Assembly: GCF_018130955.1 (NCBI RefSeq)
Contig: NZ_JAFCJM010000005.1
Location: 181,251 to 245,250, forward strand
Source: Bradyrhizobium liaoningense
Lineage (GTDB): Bacteria > Pseudomonadota > Alphaproteobacteria > Rhizobiales > Xanthobacteraceae
Length of the DNA: 64,000 bases
Reading direction: 5' to 3'
Of the stretch, positions 17,792-25,982 are shown one piece after another. The notes below the pieces were generated by a model that saw only the letters and a list, made by a program, of their open reading frames with translations, did not search any database and had not been told where the DNA came from. Both the position numbers and the translations under genes were made by a program. How positions within the stretch are numbered: position 1 is the stretch's first letter; the number at the start of each line of letters is the position of its first letter.

Positions 17792-19411
17792 ATGATTTCC
17801 AAGATCGAAGAGAGCAGCCTGCTCGATCGCGGTGGACGGCCGACGTTGCGGGACATGCTCTCGCAGATCGTGTACGACCCCGCTCACGCGCATATCAGCT
17901 TGCGCAACGCGCGGCTCGTCCTCCATCGCGCCTCGATCGCCGTTCAGCTCCAGGAGGAATTGGTCCGCCGCTTCGGGCCCCACGACGCGCAGGTCATTCT
18001 GCTGCGGTTGGGGTTTCAGGCGGGAACGCAAGATGCGGAGTTCATCCGCACCTCCTGGCCTGAACTCGACCTGGGGGACGCGTTCACCGCAGGCACGCGG
18101 ATGCACACCATGTCCGGCGTCGTGCGCGTGCAGACCGTCTACAACGACTTCGATTTCAAGCAGAACAAGTTTGCAGCGGAGTTTCTCTGGCACGGTGGAA
18201 TGGAGGCGACCGAGTTTCTCAATCGCCAACGCAACGCGTCGGAGCCCGTTTGCTGGATGCAGGTCGGCTACGCGTCGGGATATGCCAGCTACTTCTTCGA
18301 CAAACTGATCGTCTACAAGGAAACGGAATGTGCCGCGATGGGGCACAAGCACTGCCGGGTGACCGGCAGGACGGCCGACGGCTGGGGTGCCGACGACCCC
18401 ACGGTTCGCATGTTCCGCGAGGAAGTCGTTCCATCGCTTGCAGACCTTCCGCGCAGGAGCGGCAGGGTCGGATCGACGATCCGTGCGCCGACAAGAACGA
18501 CGACCAAACACGTGATTGCAAACCTCGAAGACGTTGTGCTGGAGCCCATCCGCAGCCAGCTGGACAACGTTGCCGCAGGAGGGCTGCCTGCGCTGATCGT
18601 CGGTCCGCATGGTTGCGGAAAACACCTCGCGGCGCGCTACCTGCATCAGCAGCGCCACGGAGCGGACGGCCGATTGCGGCGCTTCGTCTGCAGGTCCCTC
18701 ACCAGCGAGCAGATCGATATCTGGCTGCGGAAATTGAAACAATCGCGTGAGACGTGGCTGCTGGAGAATATCGAGACGTTGCCCGAGGAATGCCAACTCC
18801 TGTTGGCCGAAAGAGTCGAGAATCAGGACCTGCCGCCCGGGCTGCAATTGGCCGGCACATCCACTCATCGACTGAGCGAGTTGATCGCCATACCCGCGCT
18901 CCGCCGGGACTTTCTCTTCGCTCTTGCGGTTCTGCCGATCGAGCTTCCCGGCCTTCAGGACCGGCGTGGCGACATCGCCGATATCGCTCGTGCCATGCTC
19001 GCTGGGATGAAGGAGAACGACGCCTCGCCGCAGTATCGTCTCTCCCGTGCGGCGCTCGACGCGCTCAAGGCGATGGCTCTTCCCGGAAACCTCCCGCAAT
19101 TGCGCTCGGTTCTCCTGAGCGCCTCGTTCAACGCCAGGCTCGACGGCGGCAACGGGCTATTGCGGGAAATTCAACCGAAGCACCTCTCGCGCGACCTGGT
19201 CACGGCATCTCCGAGTTCTGCAGACACCTATGTAGGTGGCATAGTGGATCAGATGGCTGCCAAATCGCTCACGATCAACGAGCTAAGCCAACGAATCTAC
19301 ACGGAGGCGCTGCGGCGTTCGGGCGGGAAGATTTCGACGGCAGCGCGGATGCTCGGCATCACCAGGCCCCAGTTCGTTTATCGGGCGAGAGGAATCGATC
19401 CCGGGAATTGA
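17792..19411 (+). CDS. XylR/DmpR-type sensor-regulator with degenerate AAA+ domain lacking GAFTGA
   Basis: The 539-residue protein has an N-terminal XylR-type effector domain (about 20-150), a V4R domain (about 150-192, WMQVGYASGYASYFFDK and CAAMGHKHCRV), an AAA+ region (about 242-465) and a Fis-like helix-turn-helix at the end (GGKISTAARMLGITRPQFVY). The ATP domain is altered. Walker A reads GPHGCGKH (271-278), Walker B reads TWLLENIETLP (321-331) with Glu-Asn in place of Asp-Glu, and only about 50 residues separate them instead of about 65. No GAFTGA loop, the sigma-54 contact, is present. The arginine-finger region LRRDFLFALAVLPIELP is kept. It probably senses an aromatic compound and controls the cupin operon without classical sigma-54 activation. 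Confidence 0.85.
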   Translation: MISKIEESSLLDRGGRPTLRDMLSQIVYDPAHAHISLRNARLVLHRASIAVQLQEELVRRFGPHDAQVILLRLGFQAGTQDAEFIRTSWPELDLGDAFTAGTRMHTMSGVVRVQTVYNDFDFKQNKFAAEFLWHGGMEATEFLNRQRNASEPVCWMQVGYASGYASYFFDKLIVYKETECAAMGHKHCRVTGRTADGWGADDPTVRMFREEVVPSLADLPRRSGRVGSTIRAPTRTTTKHVIANLEDVVLEPIRSQLDNVAAGGLPALIVGPHGCGKHLAARYLHQQRHGADGRLRRFVCRSLTSEQIDIWLRKLKQSRETWLLENIETLPEECQLLLAERVENQDLPPGLQLAGTSTHRLSELIAIPALRRDFLFALAVLPIELPGLQDRRGDIADIARAMLAGMKENDASPQYRLSRAALDALKAMALPGNLPQLRSVLLSASFNARLDGGNGLLREIQPKHLSRDLVTASPSSADTYVGGIVDQMAAKSLTINELSQRIYTEALRRSGGKISTAARMLGITRPQFVYRARGIDPGN

Positions 19412-19540
19412 GGACCGGCTCTGACCTTTTGCAATTTGTACACTAAGGCGCGCGAGATCCCGCCTTGGCATCTTCGCTGCTTGCCGAGAACAGGAACTCA
19501 CCAAAATGCGATCCCGGTCGTCGCCGGCGCTCTCCGATCA

Positions 19541-19666
19541 TCATTTTCCGGCCTGGAGCGGGGCAAGATCGTCGTGGATCTGCCCAATCTGCTCCTCGAC
19601 CTCCTTGGCGTAGGCCTTGAGACCGACGGGCATGGCTGCCGTGCCCCAAATCATTGCGCACGTCAT
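19541..19666 (-). CDS. possible 41-residue small protein
   Basis: A short frame on the minus strand encodes a peptide with a charged, helix-prone second half (KAYAKEVEEQIGQIHDDL) ending in AGK. The composition looks protein-like rather than random high-GC sequence, but no ribosome site precedes the ATG at 19666 and internal ATGs exist (19654, 19633). It could be a small gene or the tail of a decayed one. No function is proposed. The remainder of the 19412-19706 gap shows nothing recognisable. Confidence 0.25.
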   Translation of the reverse strand: MTCAMIWGTAAMPVGLKAYAKEVEEQIGQIHDDLAPLQAGK

Positions 19667-19706
19667 TGCGCGCAAAAAACATCGAAACTATAAGTACTTG
19701 AAAGGA

Positions 19707-19783
19707 TGGTCGGAGTGGCAGGATTCGAACCTGCGACCCCTGCGTCCCGAACGCAGTGCTCTACCGGGCTGAGCCACACTCCG
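19707..19783 (-). tRNA. tRNA-Pro (anticodon CGG)
   Basis: The minus strand folds as a complete cloverleaf. The acceptor stem is CGGAGTG/CACTCCG, the anticodon arm CTGCG-TTCGGGA-CGCAG gives anticodon CGG (reads CCG proline codons), and the T arm contains GTTCGAATC. The discriminator A at 19710 is followed by an encoded CCA (19709-19707). The CGG 5' end is typical of bacterial proline tRNA. Confidence 0.96.
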
Positions 19784-19851
19784 ACAAGAAGGCGGCTTAT
19801 AGCGTCGGGTTTGGCGCACCGCAAGCGGCCGATTTAAGGAATTTAATCCCT

Positions 19852-20841
19852 GTGAAAACGGGCCTGAAAACGCTGATTCGACCGGCCGGCCGGGACGCCG
19901 CCGAGGCCGCCGCCCGGACGCTTGCCGCCGGGGGCCTGGTGGCGTTCCCGACCGAGACGGTCTACGGGCTCGGGGCGGACGCCGCCAACGCCGTTGCCAT
20001 CGCCCATCTCTACGCGGCCAAGGGGCGGCCCGCCTTCAACCCGCTGATCGCCCATGTCGCGGACCTCGCGGCAGCAAAGCGGATCGGCCGGTTCGACGCG
20101 CGCGCGACCGCGCTTGCGGAGACGTTCTGGCCGGGGCCGCTGACGCTGGTGGTGCCGAAGACGGACGATTGCCCTGTCGCGGAGCTTGCGACCGCGGGCC
20201 TCGACACGGTCGCGATCCGCATTCCCGCGCACCCGGTCGCGCAAGACATCCTGCGCGCCTTTGGCGGCGCGGTGGTGGCGCCGTCCGCAAATATCTCGGG
20301 CCACGTCTCACCGACGTTGGCCGCGCATGTCGAGGCCGACCTCTCCGGCCGCATTGACCTGATCGTCGATGGCGGACAGGTCGAGGTCGGGGTCGAATCG
20401 ACCATCGTCGGCTGCTTCGAGGCGCCGATGCTGCTGCGGCCCGGTGGGCTCGCGCGCGAGCGGATCGAGGCCGTGCTCGGCGCGCCGTTGGCGCGGCCGC
20501 CGGCCGACCTCGAAAGCGACAGCATTCAGCCGCTGGCGCCGGGCATGCTCGCCTCGCATTACGCACCCCGCGCCGCCGTACGGCTCAATGCGCGCGACGT
20601 TGAGCCCGGCGAGGCGCTGCTCGCCTTCGGCCCGGCACGCTCACCCGGCTGCGAAGCGGCGGCCGCCGTCATGAATTTGTCGCCCACGGGTGATCTCGAT
20701 GAAGCCGCCGCCAATCTGTTCGGCTATCTTCGCGCGCTCGACGCGAAGAGCCCGCGTGGAATTGCGGTGATGCCGGTGCCCGAAGACGGGTTAGGCGAAG
20801 CGATCAACGACCGGCTGCGGCGCGCCGCGGTCGCGCGGTAG
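19852..20841 (+). CDS. tsaC: threonylcarbamoyl-AMP synthase, Sua5/YrdC long form
   Basis: The 329-residue enzyme makes threonylcarbamoyl-AMP from threonine, bicarbonate and ATP, the first step of t6A37 modification of ANN-decoding tRNAs. It has the YrdC domain (FPTETVYGLGADA, KGRPAFNPLIAHV, SANISG) and a C-terminal Sua5 domain, typical of the about 320-residue form. A GTG at 19852 is chosen: upstream in-frame codons run into the tRNA-Pro gene, and AAGGA lies just before. It is followed directly by a repeat element and then an FAD-linked dehydrogenase gene. Confidence 0.92.
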   Translation: MKTGLKTLIRPAGRDAAEAAARTLAAGGLVAFPTETVYGLGADAANAVAIAHLYAAKGRPAFNPLIAHVADLAAAKRIGRFDARATALAETFWPGPLTLVVPKTDDCPVAELATAGLDTVAIRIPAHPVAQDILRAFGGAVVAPSANISGHVSPTLAAHVEADLSGRIDLIVDGGQVEVGVESTIVGCFEAPMLLRPGGLARERIEAVLGAPLARPPADLESDSIQPLAPGMLASHYAPRAAVRLNARDVEPGEALLAFGPARSPGCEAAAAVMNLSPTGDLDEAAANLFGYLRALDAKSPRGIAVMPVPEDGLGEAINDRLRRAAVAR

Positions 20842-20842
20842 C

Positions 20843-20887
20843 GCATGATCCGGAAAAGTGTGTTGCGGTTTTCCGATCAGATCATGC
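20843..20887. repeat. palindromic intergenic repeat, family E copy 1
   Basis: A 45-base element begins one base after the tsaC stop: GCATGATCCGGAAAAGTG at the left end and GATCATGC at the right. The same sequence in reverse orientation occurs at 39570-39617. The outer GCATGATC/GATCATGC arms are inverted. Such elements are common between genes in Bradyrhizobium. Confidence 0.85.
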
Positions 20888-20912
20888 GCAAAATCATGAA
20901 GAGTAAGAAGAG

Positions 20913-22340
20913 ATGAACGTCAATAAATCCGCCAACCCGCCGCTGTCGCCCGAACTGATCGAAAAATTCCGCAAGATCGTCGGCGACAGGCACGCGATCA
21001 CGGACGCGGCCGACATCGAGGCTTACGTCACCGAGGAGCGAAATCTGTTCCACGGCCGCTCGCCGCTCGTGCTGCGGCCCGGCTCGACCGCGGAAGTCTC
21101 TGCGATCTGCAAGCTCGCCTCCGAGCACAGAATCGCGCTGGTGCCGCAGGGCGGCAACACCGGGCTGGTCGGCGGCCAGACGCCGCACAATGGCGAGGTC
21201 GTGGTGTCGCTGCGGCGCCTCGACAAGATTCGCGAAGTCGACACGGCATCGAACACCATGACCTGCGAGGCCGGCGTGGTGTTGCAGATTGCGCAGCAGA
21301 AGGCGGCCGAGGTCGACCGGCTGTTCCCGCTGTCGCTCGGGGCGGAAGGAAGCTGCACCATCGGCGGCAATCTCTCGACCAATGCCGGCGGCACCGCTGC
21401 ACTGGCTTACGGCGTCGCGCGCGAGATGGCGCTGGGGCTCGAGGTCGTGCTGGCGGACGGCCGCGTGCTCAACGCGCTGTCGAAGCTGAAGAAGGACAAC
21501 ACGGGCTACAACCTGCGCAACCTCTTCATCGGCGCGGAAGGCACGCTCGGCATCATCACGGCGGCAACGCTCAAACTGTTTCCAAAGCCGCGGGCGGTCG
21601 AGACGGCGTTCGTCGGGCTGAAATCGCCGGCGGCTGCCCTCAAGCTGCTGACGATCGCGCAAGGCGAAGCATCGAATGCGCTGACGAGCTTTGAACTGCT
21701 CGCGGAGATGGCGGTCGACTTTTCGATCCGCCACGGCATCGACGTGCGCGATCCGCTTGAGGAGAAGCATCCCTGGTACGTGCTGATGGAATTGTCCTCG
21801 CCGCGTGACGATGCGCGCGCGACGTTGGAGGCAATTCTCGCCCGCGCCATGGAGGACGAGATCGTCGACGACGCCGTGATCGCGGCGAATTTGACCCAGC
21901 GCGCGGGCTTCTGGAAGCTGCGCGACGAGATGTCCGCGGCGCAGAAGCCGGAGGGCGGCTCGATCAAGCACGACATCTCCGTGCCGGTGGCCGCCGTGCC
22001 GGCCTTCATCGCGGAAGCCGACGCCGCGGTTGTCAAGCTGATCCCCGGCGCGCGGCCGGTGCCGTTCGGTCATCTCGGCGACGGCAATCTGCATTACAAT
22101 GTCAGCCAGCCGGTCGGCGGCAACAGTGCCGACTTCCTCGCGCGCTGGCATGATGTGAACGCCGTGGTGTTCGCCATCGTGCTGCGCATGGGCGGCTCGA
22201 TCTCGGCGGAGCACGGCATCGGCGTGCTCAAGCGCGACGAGCTGCCCGACGTCAAGGACAAGACCGCGATCGAACTCATGCGCCAGGTCAAGGCGATGCT
22301 CGATCCCCAGGGCATCATGAACCCGGGAAAAGTGCTGTGA
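20913..22340 (+). CDS. FAD-linked D-2-hydroxyacid dehydrogenase (D-2-hydroxyglutarate/D-lactate type)
   Basis: The 475-residue flavoprotein belongs to the GlcD/D2HGDH family. The FAD-binding PCMH domain (about 45-225) holds PQGGNTGLVGGQTP and GGNLSTNAGG. The C-terminal domain holds the conserved GHLGDGNLHYN and SAEHGIGVLK segments with metal-binding histidines. It oxidises a D-2-hydroxyacid to a 2-oxoacid and passes electrons to an acceptor. Which acid cannot be told from sequence; D-2-hydroxyglutarate is the commonest for this subgroup. Its stop overlaps the GTG of the acetyltransferase gene. Confidence 0.88.
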   Translation: MNVNKSANPPLSPELIEKFRKIVGDRHAITDAADIEAYVTEERNLFHGRSPLVLRPGSTAEVSAICKLASEHRIALVPQGGNTGLVGGQTPHNGEVVVSLRRLDKIREVDTASNTMTCEAGVVLQIAQQKAAEVDRLFPLSLGAEGSCTIGGNLSTNAGGTAALAYGVAREMALGLEVVLADGRVLNALSKLKKDNTGYNLRNLFIGAEGTLGIITAATLKLFPKPRAVETAFVGLKSPAAALKLLTIAQGEASNALTSFELLAEMAVDFSIRHGIDVRDPLEEKHPWYVLMELSSPRDDARATLEAILARAMEDEIVDDAVIAANLTQRAGFWKLRDEMSAAQKPEGGSIKHDISVPVAAVPAFIAEADAAVVKLIPGARPVPFGHLGDGNLHYNVSQPVGGNSADFLARWHDVNAVVFAIVLRMGGSISAEHGIGVLKRDELPDVKDKTAIELMRQVKAMLDPQGIMNPGKVL

Positions 22341-22792
22341 ACGCGCCCGTCTCGCCGACCCCGCTCGCGATCGGTCCGATCGCCGATGGCGACATCGAAA
22401 ACGTCGTCGCGCTGTGGCAGCGCTGCGGCCTGACACGCCCGTGGAACGATCCGCACGCCGACATCGCGCTCGCGCGGCGCCGCGATAATTCCACCGTCCT
22501 GGTGGGGCGCGAGGGCAACGCGATCCTGGCAACGGTGATGGTCGGCCATGACGGCCACCGCGGTTGGGTCTATTACGTCGCAGTCGATCCCGACCGCCGC
22601 GCGCGCGGCCTCGGCCGGGCGATCATGGCTGCCGCGGAAGATTGGCTCCGCGAGGCCGGCATCCAGAAGCTCCAGCTCTTGGTCCGGCGCGAGAACGCGC
22701 AGGCCAACGCGTTCTATGCGTCGCTTGGATTTGCCGAGTCGACCTCGGTGATGTTCGCAAAGTGGCTCGACGGCCGCGAACCTACTCCATGA
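22337..22792 (+). CDS. GNAT-family acetyltransferase (YpeA-like)
   Basis: The 151-residue protein is a single GNAT domain. The acetyl-CoA pyrophosphate loop is visible as DRRARGLGRAIM, preceded by VYYVAVDP and followed by NAQANAFYASLGF. The overall form resembles YpeA. The GTG at 22337 overlaps the previous stop by four bases, so the gene is translationally coupled to the dehydrogenase. The acceptor is unknown. Confidence 0.87.
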   Translation: MNAPVSPTPLAIGPIADGDIENVVALWQRCGLTRPWNDPHADIALARRRDNSTVLVGREGNAILATVMVGHDGHRGWVYYVAVDPDRRARGLGRAIMAAAEDWLREAGIQKLQLLVRRENAQANAFYASLGFAESTSVMFAKWLDGREPTP

Positions 22793-22811
22793 AATCGCGA
22801 TAGAGGCCCGC

Positions 22812-23393
22812 ATGTCCGTTTCCGATCGCGTCCGCGTCAAAGACGTCCGCGTGCTCTCCGACAAGAAATACCTGCTGAAATCGACCACGTTCGAGTGGCG
22901 GCGCAACAACGGCGAATGGCAGACGCAGGTGCGCGAGGTCTATGACCGCGGCAATGGCGCGGCGCTCCTGCCCTACAGCCGCCAGCGCCGCACCGTGGTG
23001 CTGGTGCGGCAGTTCCGCCTGCCCGCCTTCGTCAACGGCTATGACGACCTCCTGATCGAGACCGCCGCCGGCATGCTCGACGATGCCGCCCCCGAAGCGC
23101 GTATCCGTGCCGAGGCCGAGGAGGAGATCGGCTACCGCCTGCACGACGTCCACAAGGTGTTCGAGGCCTTCATGACCCCCGGCGCGGTGACGGAGAAGAT
23201 CCATTGCTTCGTCGCGGAGTACGAGCCGGAGATGCGGATCAGTGACGGCGGCGGCCTGGCCGATGAAGGCGAGGAGATCGAGGTGCTGGAGCTCGGCATC
23301 GACGAGGCGCTGGCCATGGTCGCCGACGGCCGCATCATGGACGCGAAGACGATCATGCTGCTGCAACACGCGGCGCTTCATATTTTCAGATAG
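22812..23393 (+). CDS. NUDIX hydrolase, GDP-mannose pyrophosphatase NudK-like
   Basis: The 193-residue protein carries a NUDIX box: GMLDDAAPEARIRAEAEEEIGY shows the GX5EX7REUXEEXG pattern, with Ala in place of the Arg before the glutamate cluster. The flanking VLVRQFRLPAFVNGYDD and FVAEYEPE segments match the NudK/ADP-ribose pyrophosphatase group. It would hydrolyse a nucleotide sugar. A GAGG site precedes the ATG by five bases. It follows the acetyltransferase gene by 19 bases. Confidence 0.87.
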   Translation: MSVSDRVRVKDVRVLSDKKYLLKSTTFEWRRNNGEWQTQVREVYDRGNGAALLPYSRQRRTVVLVRQFRLPAFVNGYDDLLIETAAGMLDDAAPEARIRAEAEEEIGYRLHDVHKVFEAFMTPGAVTEKIHCFVAEYEPEMRISDGGGLADEGEEIEVLELGIDEALAMVADGRIMDAKTIMLLQHAALHIFR

Positions 23394-23413
23394 CTGATGC
23401 GGGCGCGCCTTCA

Positions 23414-23585
23414 CCCTCCCCTGGAGGGGTCCGAGACGAGCGTAGCTCGCTCGTGGGTCGGCGCAAAGCGCCGGGGTGGGGTGATCTCTCAACACGGGCA
23501 GCGTTCGATGCGGAGGGACCGTCACCCCACCCCGCTCGCGCTGCGCGCGATCGACCCTCCCCCTCCAGGGCCCTCCAGGGGAGGG
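23414..23585. repeat. composite palindromic intergenic repeat, family B
   Basis: The 320-base gap 23394-23713 is mostly filled by this element. Its ends are perfect 15-base inverted repeats (CCCTCCCCTGGAGGG and CCCTCCAGGGGAGGG). Internal blocks GGGTCGGCGCAAAGCGCCG and CACCCCACCCCGCTCGCGC also pair. A short fragment of the same arm (ACCCTCACCTGGAGGGT) lies at 30664-30680. No gene is seen in the gap. Confidence 0.8.
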
Positions 23586-23713
23586 TAAGTGGCATCGTCG
23601 ATTCGGCTCCATTTCACGCCTGCAACTCAGACCTGCGCCGCCCTGCTCCCCGTTGAGCATCGCGCCGACTATCTCTAGTCTGGCAGCAACGAGAACATGA
23701 GGAGACGCGCACC

Positions 23714-24643
23714 ATGTCAGTCCCGCGCGACGACGAATTCGGCTTTGCGCCCGATTATGACGCCCCCATCCCCTATATGCAGCGCACGCGCGACTATTAC
23801 ACGGCGATCGGCTACACCACGCCCTATCGCTGGGCGCATTATGTCGAGGCACCGTTCCAGCCGCTGAAGAAGCCACTCGCCCAATCGCGGGTGACCATCA
23901 TCACCACGGCTGCGCCCTACGATCCGACCAAGGGCGACCAGGGACCGGGCGCGGCGTATAATGGCAGCGCAAAATTCTACCAGGTCTATGACGGCGACAC
24001 GACCAAGCAACACGATCTGCGCATCTCGCACATCGGCTACGACCGCAAGCACACAACGGCGACCGACAACGGCACCTGGTTTCCGCTGCCGCAGCTTTTG
24101 AAGGCCTCCGCCTCGGGTCGCATCGGCGAGGTCGCGCCGCGCTTCTTCGGCGCGCCGACCAACCGCAGCCATCGCGTCACGCTCGACACCGACGCGCCCG
24201 ACATCCTCGCGCGCTGCCTCGCCGACAAGGTCGACGTCGCGATCCTGGTGCCGAACTGCCCGGTGTGCCACCAGACCACCGCGCTGGTCGCGCGGCATCT
24301 CGAGGCCAACGGCATTCCGACCGTGGTGATGGGTTGCGCGAAAGATATCGTCGAGCACGCCGCCGTGCCGCGCTTCCTATTCTCCGACTTCCCGCTCGGC
24401 AATTCGGCCGGAAAGCCGCACGACGTCGCCTCGCAGGCGCAGACGCTCGAGCTGGCGCTAAGGCTGCTGGAGACCGCGAGCGGGCCGCAGACCACCATGC
24501 AGTCGCCGCTGCGCTGGAGCGAGGACGCCTCCTGGAAGCTCGACTACAACAACGTCGCGCAGCTCTCGCCGGAGGAACTCGCGCGCCGCCGTGCCGAGTT
24601 CGACAAGCAGAAGGAGATCGCGCGGGGCAACCGCGCGGCCTGA
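23714..24643 (+). CDS. GrdB-like (glycine/sarcosine/betaine reductase selenoprotein B family) protein, cysteine form
   Basis: The 309-residue protein resembles the GrdB family. The diagnostic redox site is Cys182-Pro-Val-Cys185 followed by HQTT; the first Cys is encoded by TGC, not by the UGA selenocysteine codon used in clostridial GrdB. The downstream GCAKDIVEHAAVPRFLFSDFPLGNSAG segment is also family-like. True glycine reductase is a strictly anaerobic multi-subunit system, and no GrdA, GrdC, GrdD or GrdE partner is visible. The gene is followed 27 bases later by a CaiB/BaiF CoA transferase gene, so the real role probably involves a CoA thioester. Function unassigned. Confidence 0.7.
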   Translation: MSVPRDDEFGFAPDYDAPIPYMQRTRDYYTAIGYTTPYRWAHYVEAPFQPLKKPLAQSRVTIITTAAPYDPTKGDQGPGAAYNGSAKFYQVYDGDTTKQHDLRISHIGYDRKHTTATDNGTWFPLPQLLKASASGRIGEVAPRFFGAPTNRSHRVTLDTDAPDILARCLADKVDVAILVPNCPVCHQTTALVARHLEANGIPTVVMGCAKDIVEHAAVPRFLFSDFPLGNSAGKPHDVASQAQTLELALRLLETASGPQTTMQSPLRWSEDASWKLDYNNVAQLSPEELARRRAEFDKQKEIARGNRAA

Positions 24644-24670
24644 TCAAGAAAGACATCAGGGAGGAGCGGC

Positions 24671-25864
24671 GTGACCCGACCGTTCGAGGGCGTGAAGATC
24701 CTGGACTTCACGCAAGTGCTGGCTGGCCCCTATGCGAGCTACCAGCTCGCGCTGCTGGGCGCCGATGTCATCAAGGTCGAGCGGCGCGAGGGCGAGGACA
24801 TGCGCCGCACGCCGCTGTCGCGCGAATGGGCCGAGCGCAACCTGGCGCCGGCCTTCCAGGCCGTCAACGGCAACAAGCGCAGCCTGACGCTCGATCTGCA
24901 AAAGCCCGAGGCGATCGCGATCGTGAAGAAGCTCGCCGCGACAGTGGACGTCGTGATGGAGAATTTTCGGCCCGGCGTGATGGACAAGCTCGGCATCGGT
25001 TACGAGGCGCTGTCCGCGATCAATCCAAAGCTGATCTACTGCGCCGTCTCCGGTTTTGGCCAGACCGGACCCGATCGCCTGAAGCCGGGCTATGACGGCA
25101 AGGTGCAGGCACTGTCCGGCATCATGGCGATCACGGGCCATCCCGAGACCGGACCGACGCGCGCGGGTTTTGCCGTCTGCGACGTGCTCTCTGGCGCGAC
25201 CGCTGCGTTCGCCGTCTCCAGCGCGCTCTACCAGCGTGACCGCACGGGCAAGGGCCAACTCGTGGACGTCTCCATGCTGGAGGCGACGCTCGCCTTCCTG
25301 TCGGGCCAGATCGCGGACTGGTCGGTCGCCGGCCATCGCCAGCAGCTTTCGGGCAACCAGGCGGTCAGCCGCAAGACCACGGCGAACCTGTTCAGGTGCG
25401 GCGACGGCTACATCCTACTCGCCGTCAACAACGAAAAACAGTATCGCGCGCTGATGAGCGCGCTGGGGCGCGAGGATACGTTTGGCGATCCGCGCTTTGC
25501 CGACTGGTTTGCGCGCAACGAAAACGAGCCCGCACTGCGCTCCATCATCGAAGAGGCGCTGGCGACAAAATCATCGCGTGAATGGGAGACCATTTTGGAA
25601 GACGCCGGCGCACCCTGCGCCAGCATCTGGAAGATCGAGGAGGTCATCGACCACCCGCAAATTGCGGCACGCGGCGCCATCCAGGAATTGGATACGCCCT
25701 ATGGCCGCCTGCGCTTCGCCGGCAGCGGTTTTCGGCTCGCCCATGGCGGCGGCAAGCTCGACCGCATGGCGCCGGAGGTTGGCGCGGATACGGATGCGGT
25801 GCTGGGTGAGATCGGGTTCGATGCCGCTGAGATCGCGGAGCTGCGGGCGCGGGAGATAGTGTAG
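24671..25864 (+). CDS. CaiB/BaiF-family CoA transferase (family III)
   Basis: The 397-residue enzyme begins with the family signature GVKILDFTQVLAGPYASYQLALLGADVIKVE. It retains the Asp of MENFRPGVMDKLG and the CAVSGFGQTGP strand; the nucleophilic Asp sits near VCDVLSG. It moves CoA between carboxylic acids via a mixed anhydride. The GTG start at 24671 has a GGGAGGAG ribosome site. It forms a two-gene unit with the GrdB-like gene. Substrates unknown. Confidence 0.9.
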   Translation: MTRPFEGVKILDFTQVLAGPYASYQLALLGADVIKVERREGEDMRRTPLSREWAERNLAPAFQAVNGNKRSLTLDLQKPEAIAIVKKLAATVDVVMENFRPGVMDKLGIGYEALSAINPKLIYCAVSGFGQTGPDRLKPGYDGKVQALSGIMAITGHPETGPTRAGFAVCDVLSGATAAFAVSSALYQRDRTGKGQLVDVSMLEATLAFLSGQIADWSVAGHRQQLSGNQAVSRKTTANLFRCGDGYILLAVNNEKQYRALMSALGREDTFGDPRFADWFARNENEPALRSIIEEALATKSSREWETILEDAGAPCASIWKIEEVIDHPQIAARGAIQELDTPYGRLRFAGSGFRLAHGGGKLDRMAPEVGADTDAVLGEIGFDAAEIAELRAREIV

Positions 25865-25878
25865 GCTCGCCCCGATTT

Positions 25879-25972
25879 CGTAGGGTGGGCAATGGCGCGC
25901 AGCGCCGTGCCCACCATCGCTCAGCTTTTTTGACGCGCAATGGTGGGCACGCTTCGCGTTGCCCACCCTACG
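25879..25972. repeat. palindromic intergenic repeat, family A copy 1
   Basis: A 94-base inverted repeat: CGTAGGGTGGGCAA at the left, TTGCCCACCCTACG at the right, with inner pairs GTGCCCACCAT/ATGGTGGGCAC. A second copy is at 35168-35258. It lies between the convergent CoA-transferase and YedK genes and could form a long hairpin in either transcript. Confidence 0.9.
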
Positions 25973-25982
25973 GCAGCCAAGA

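Noticed and set aside
24254..24262. Possible selenocysteine insertion at the GrdB-like redox site
   Set aside because: The first redox residue is encoded by TGC; there is no in-frame TGA, so no recoding is needed.
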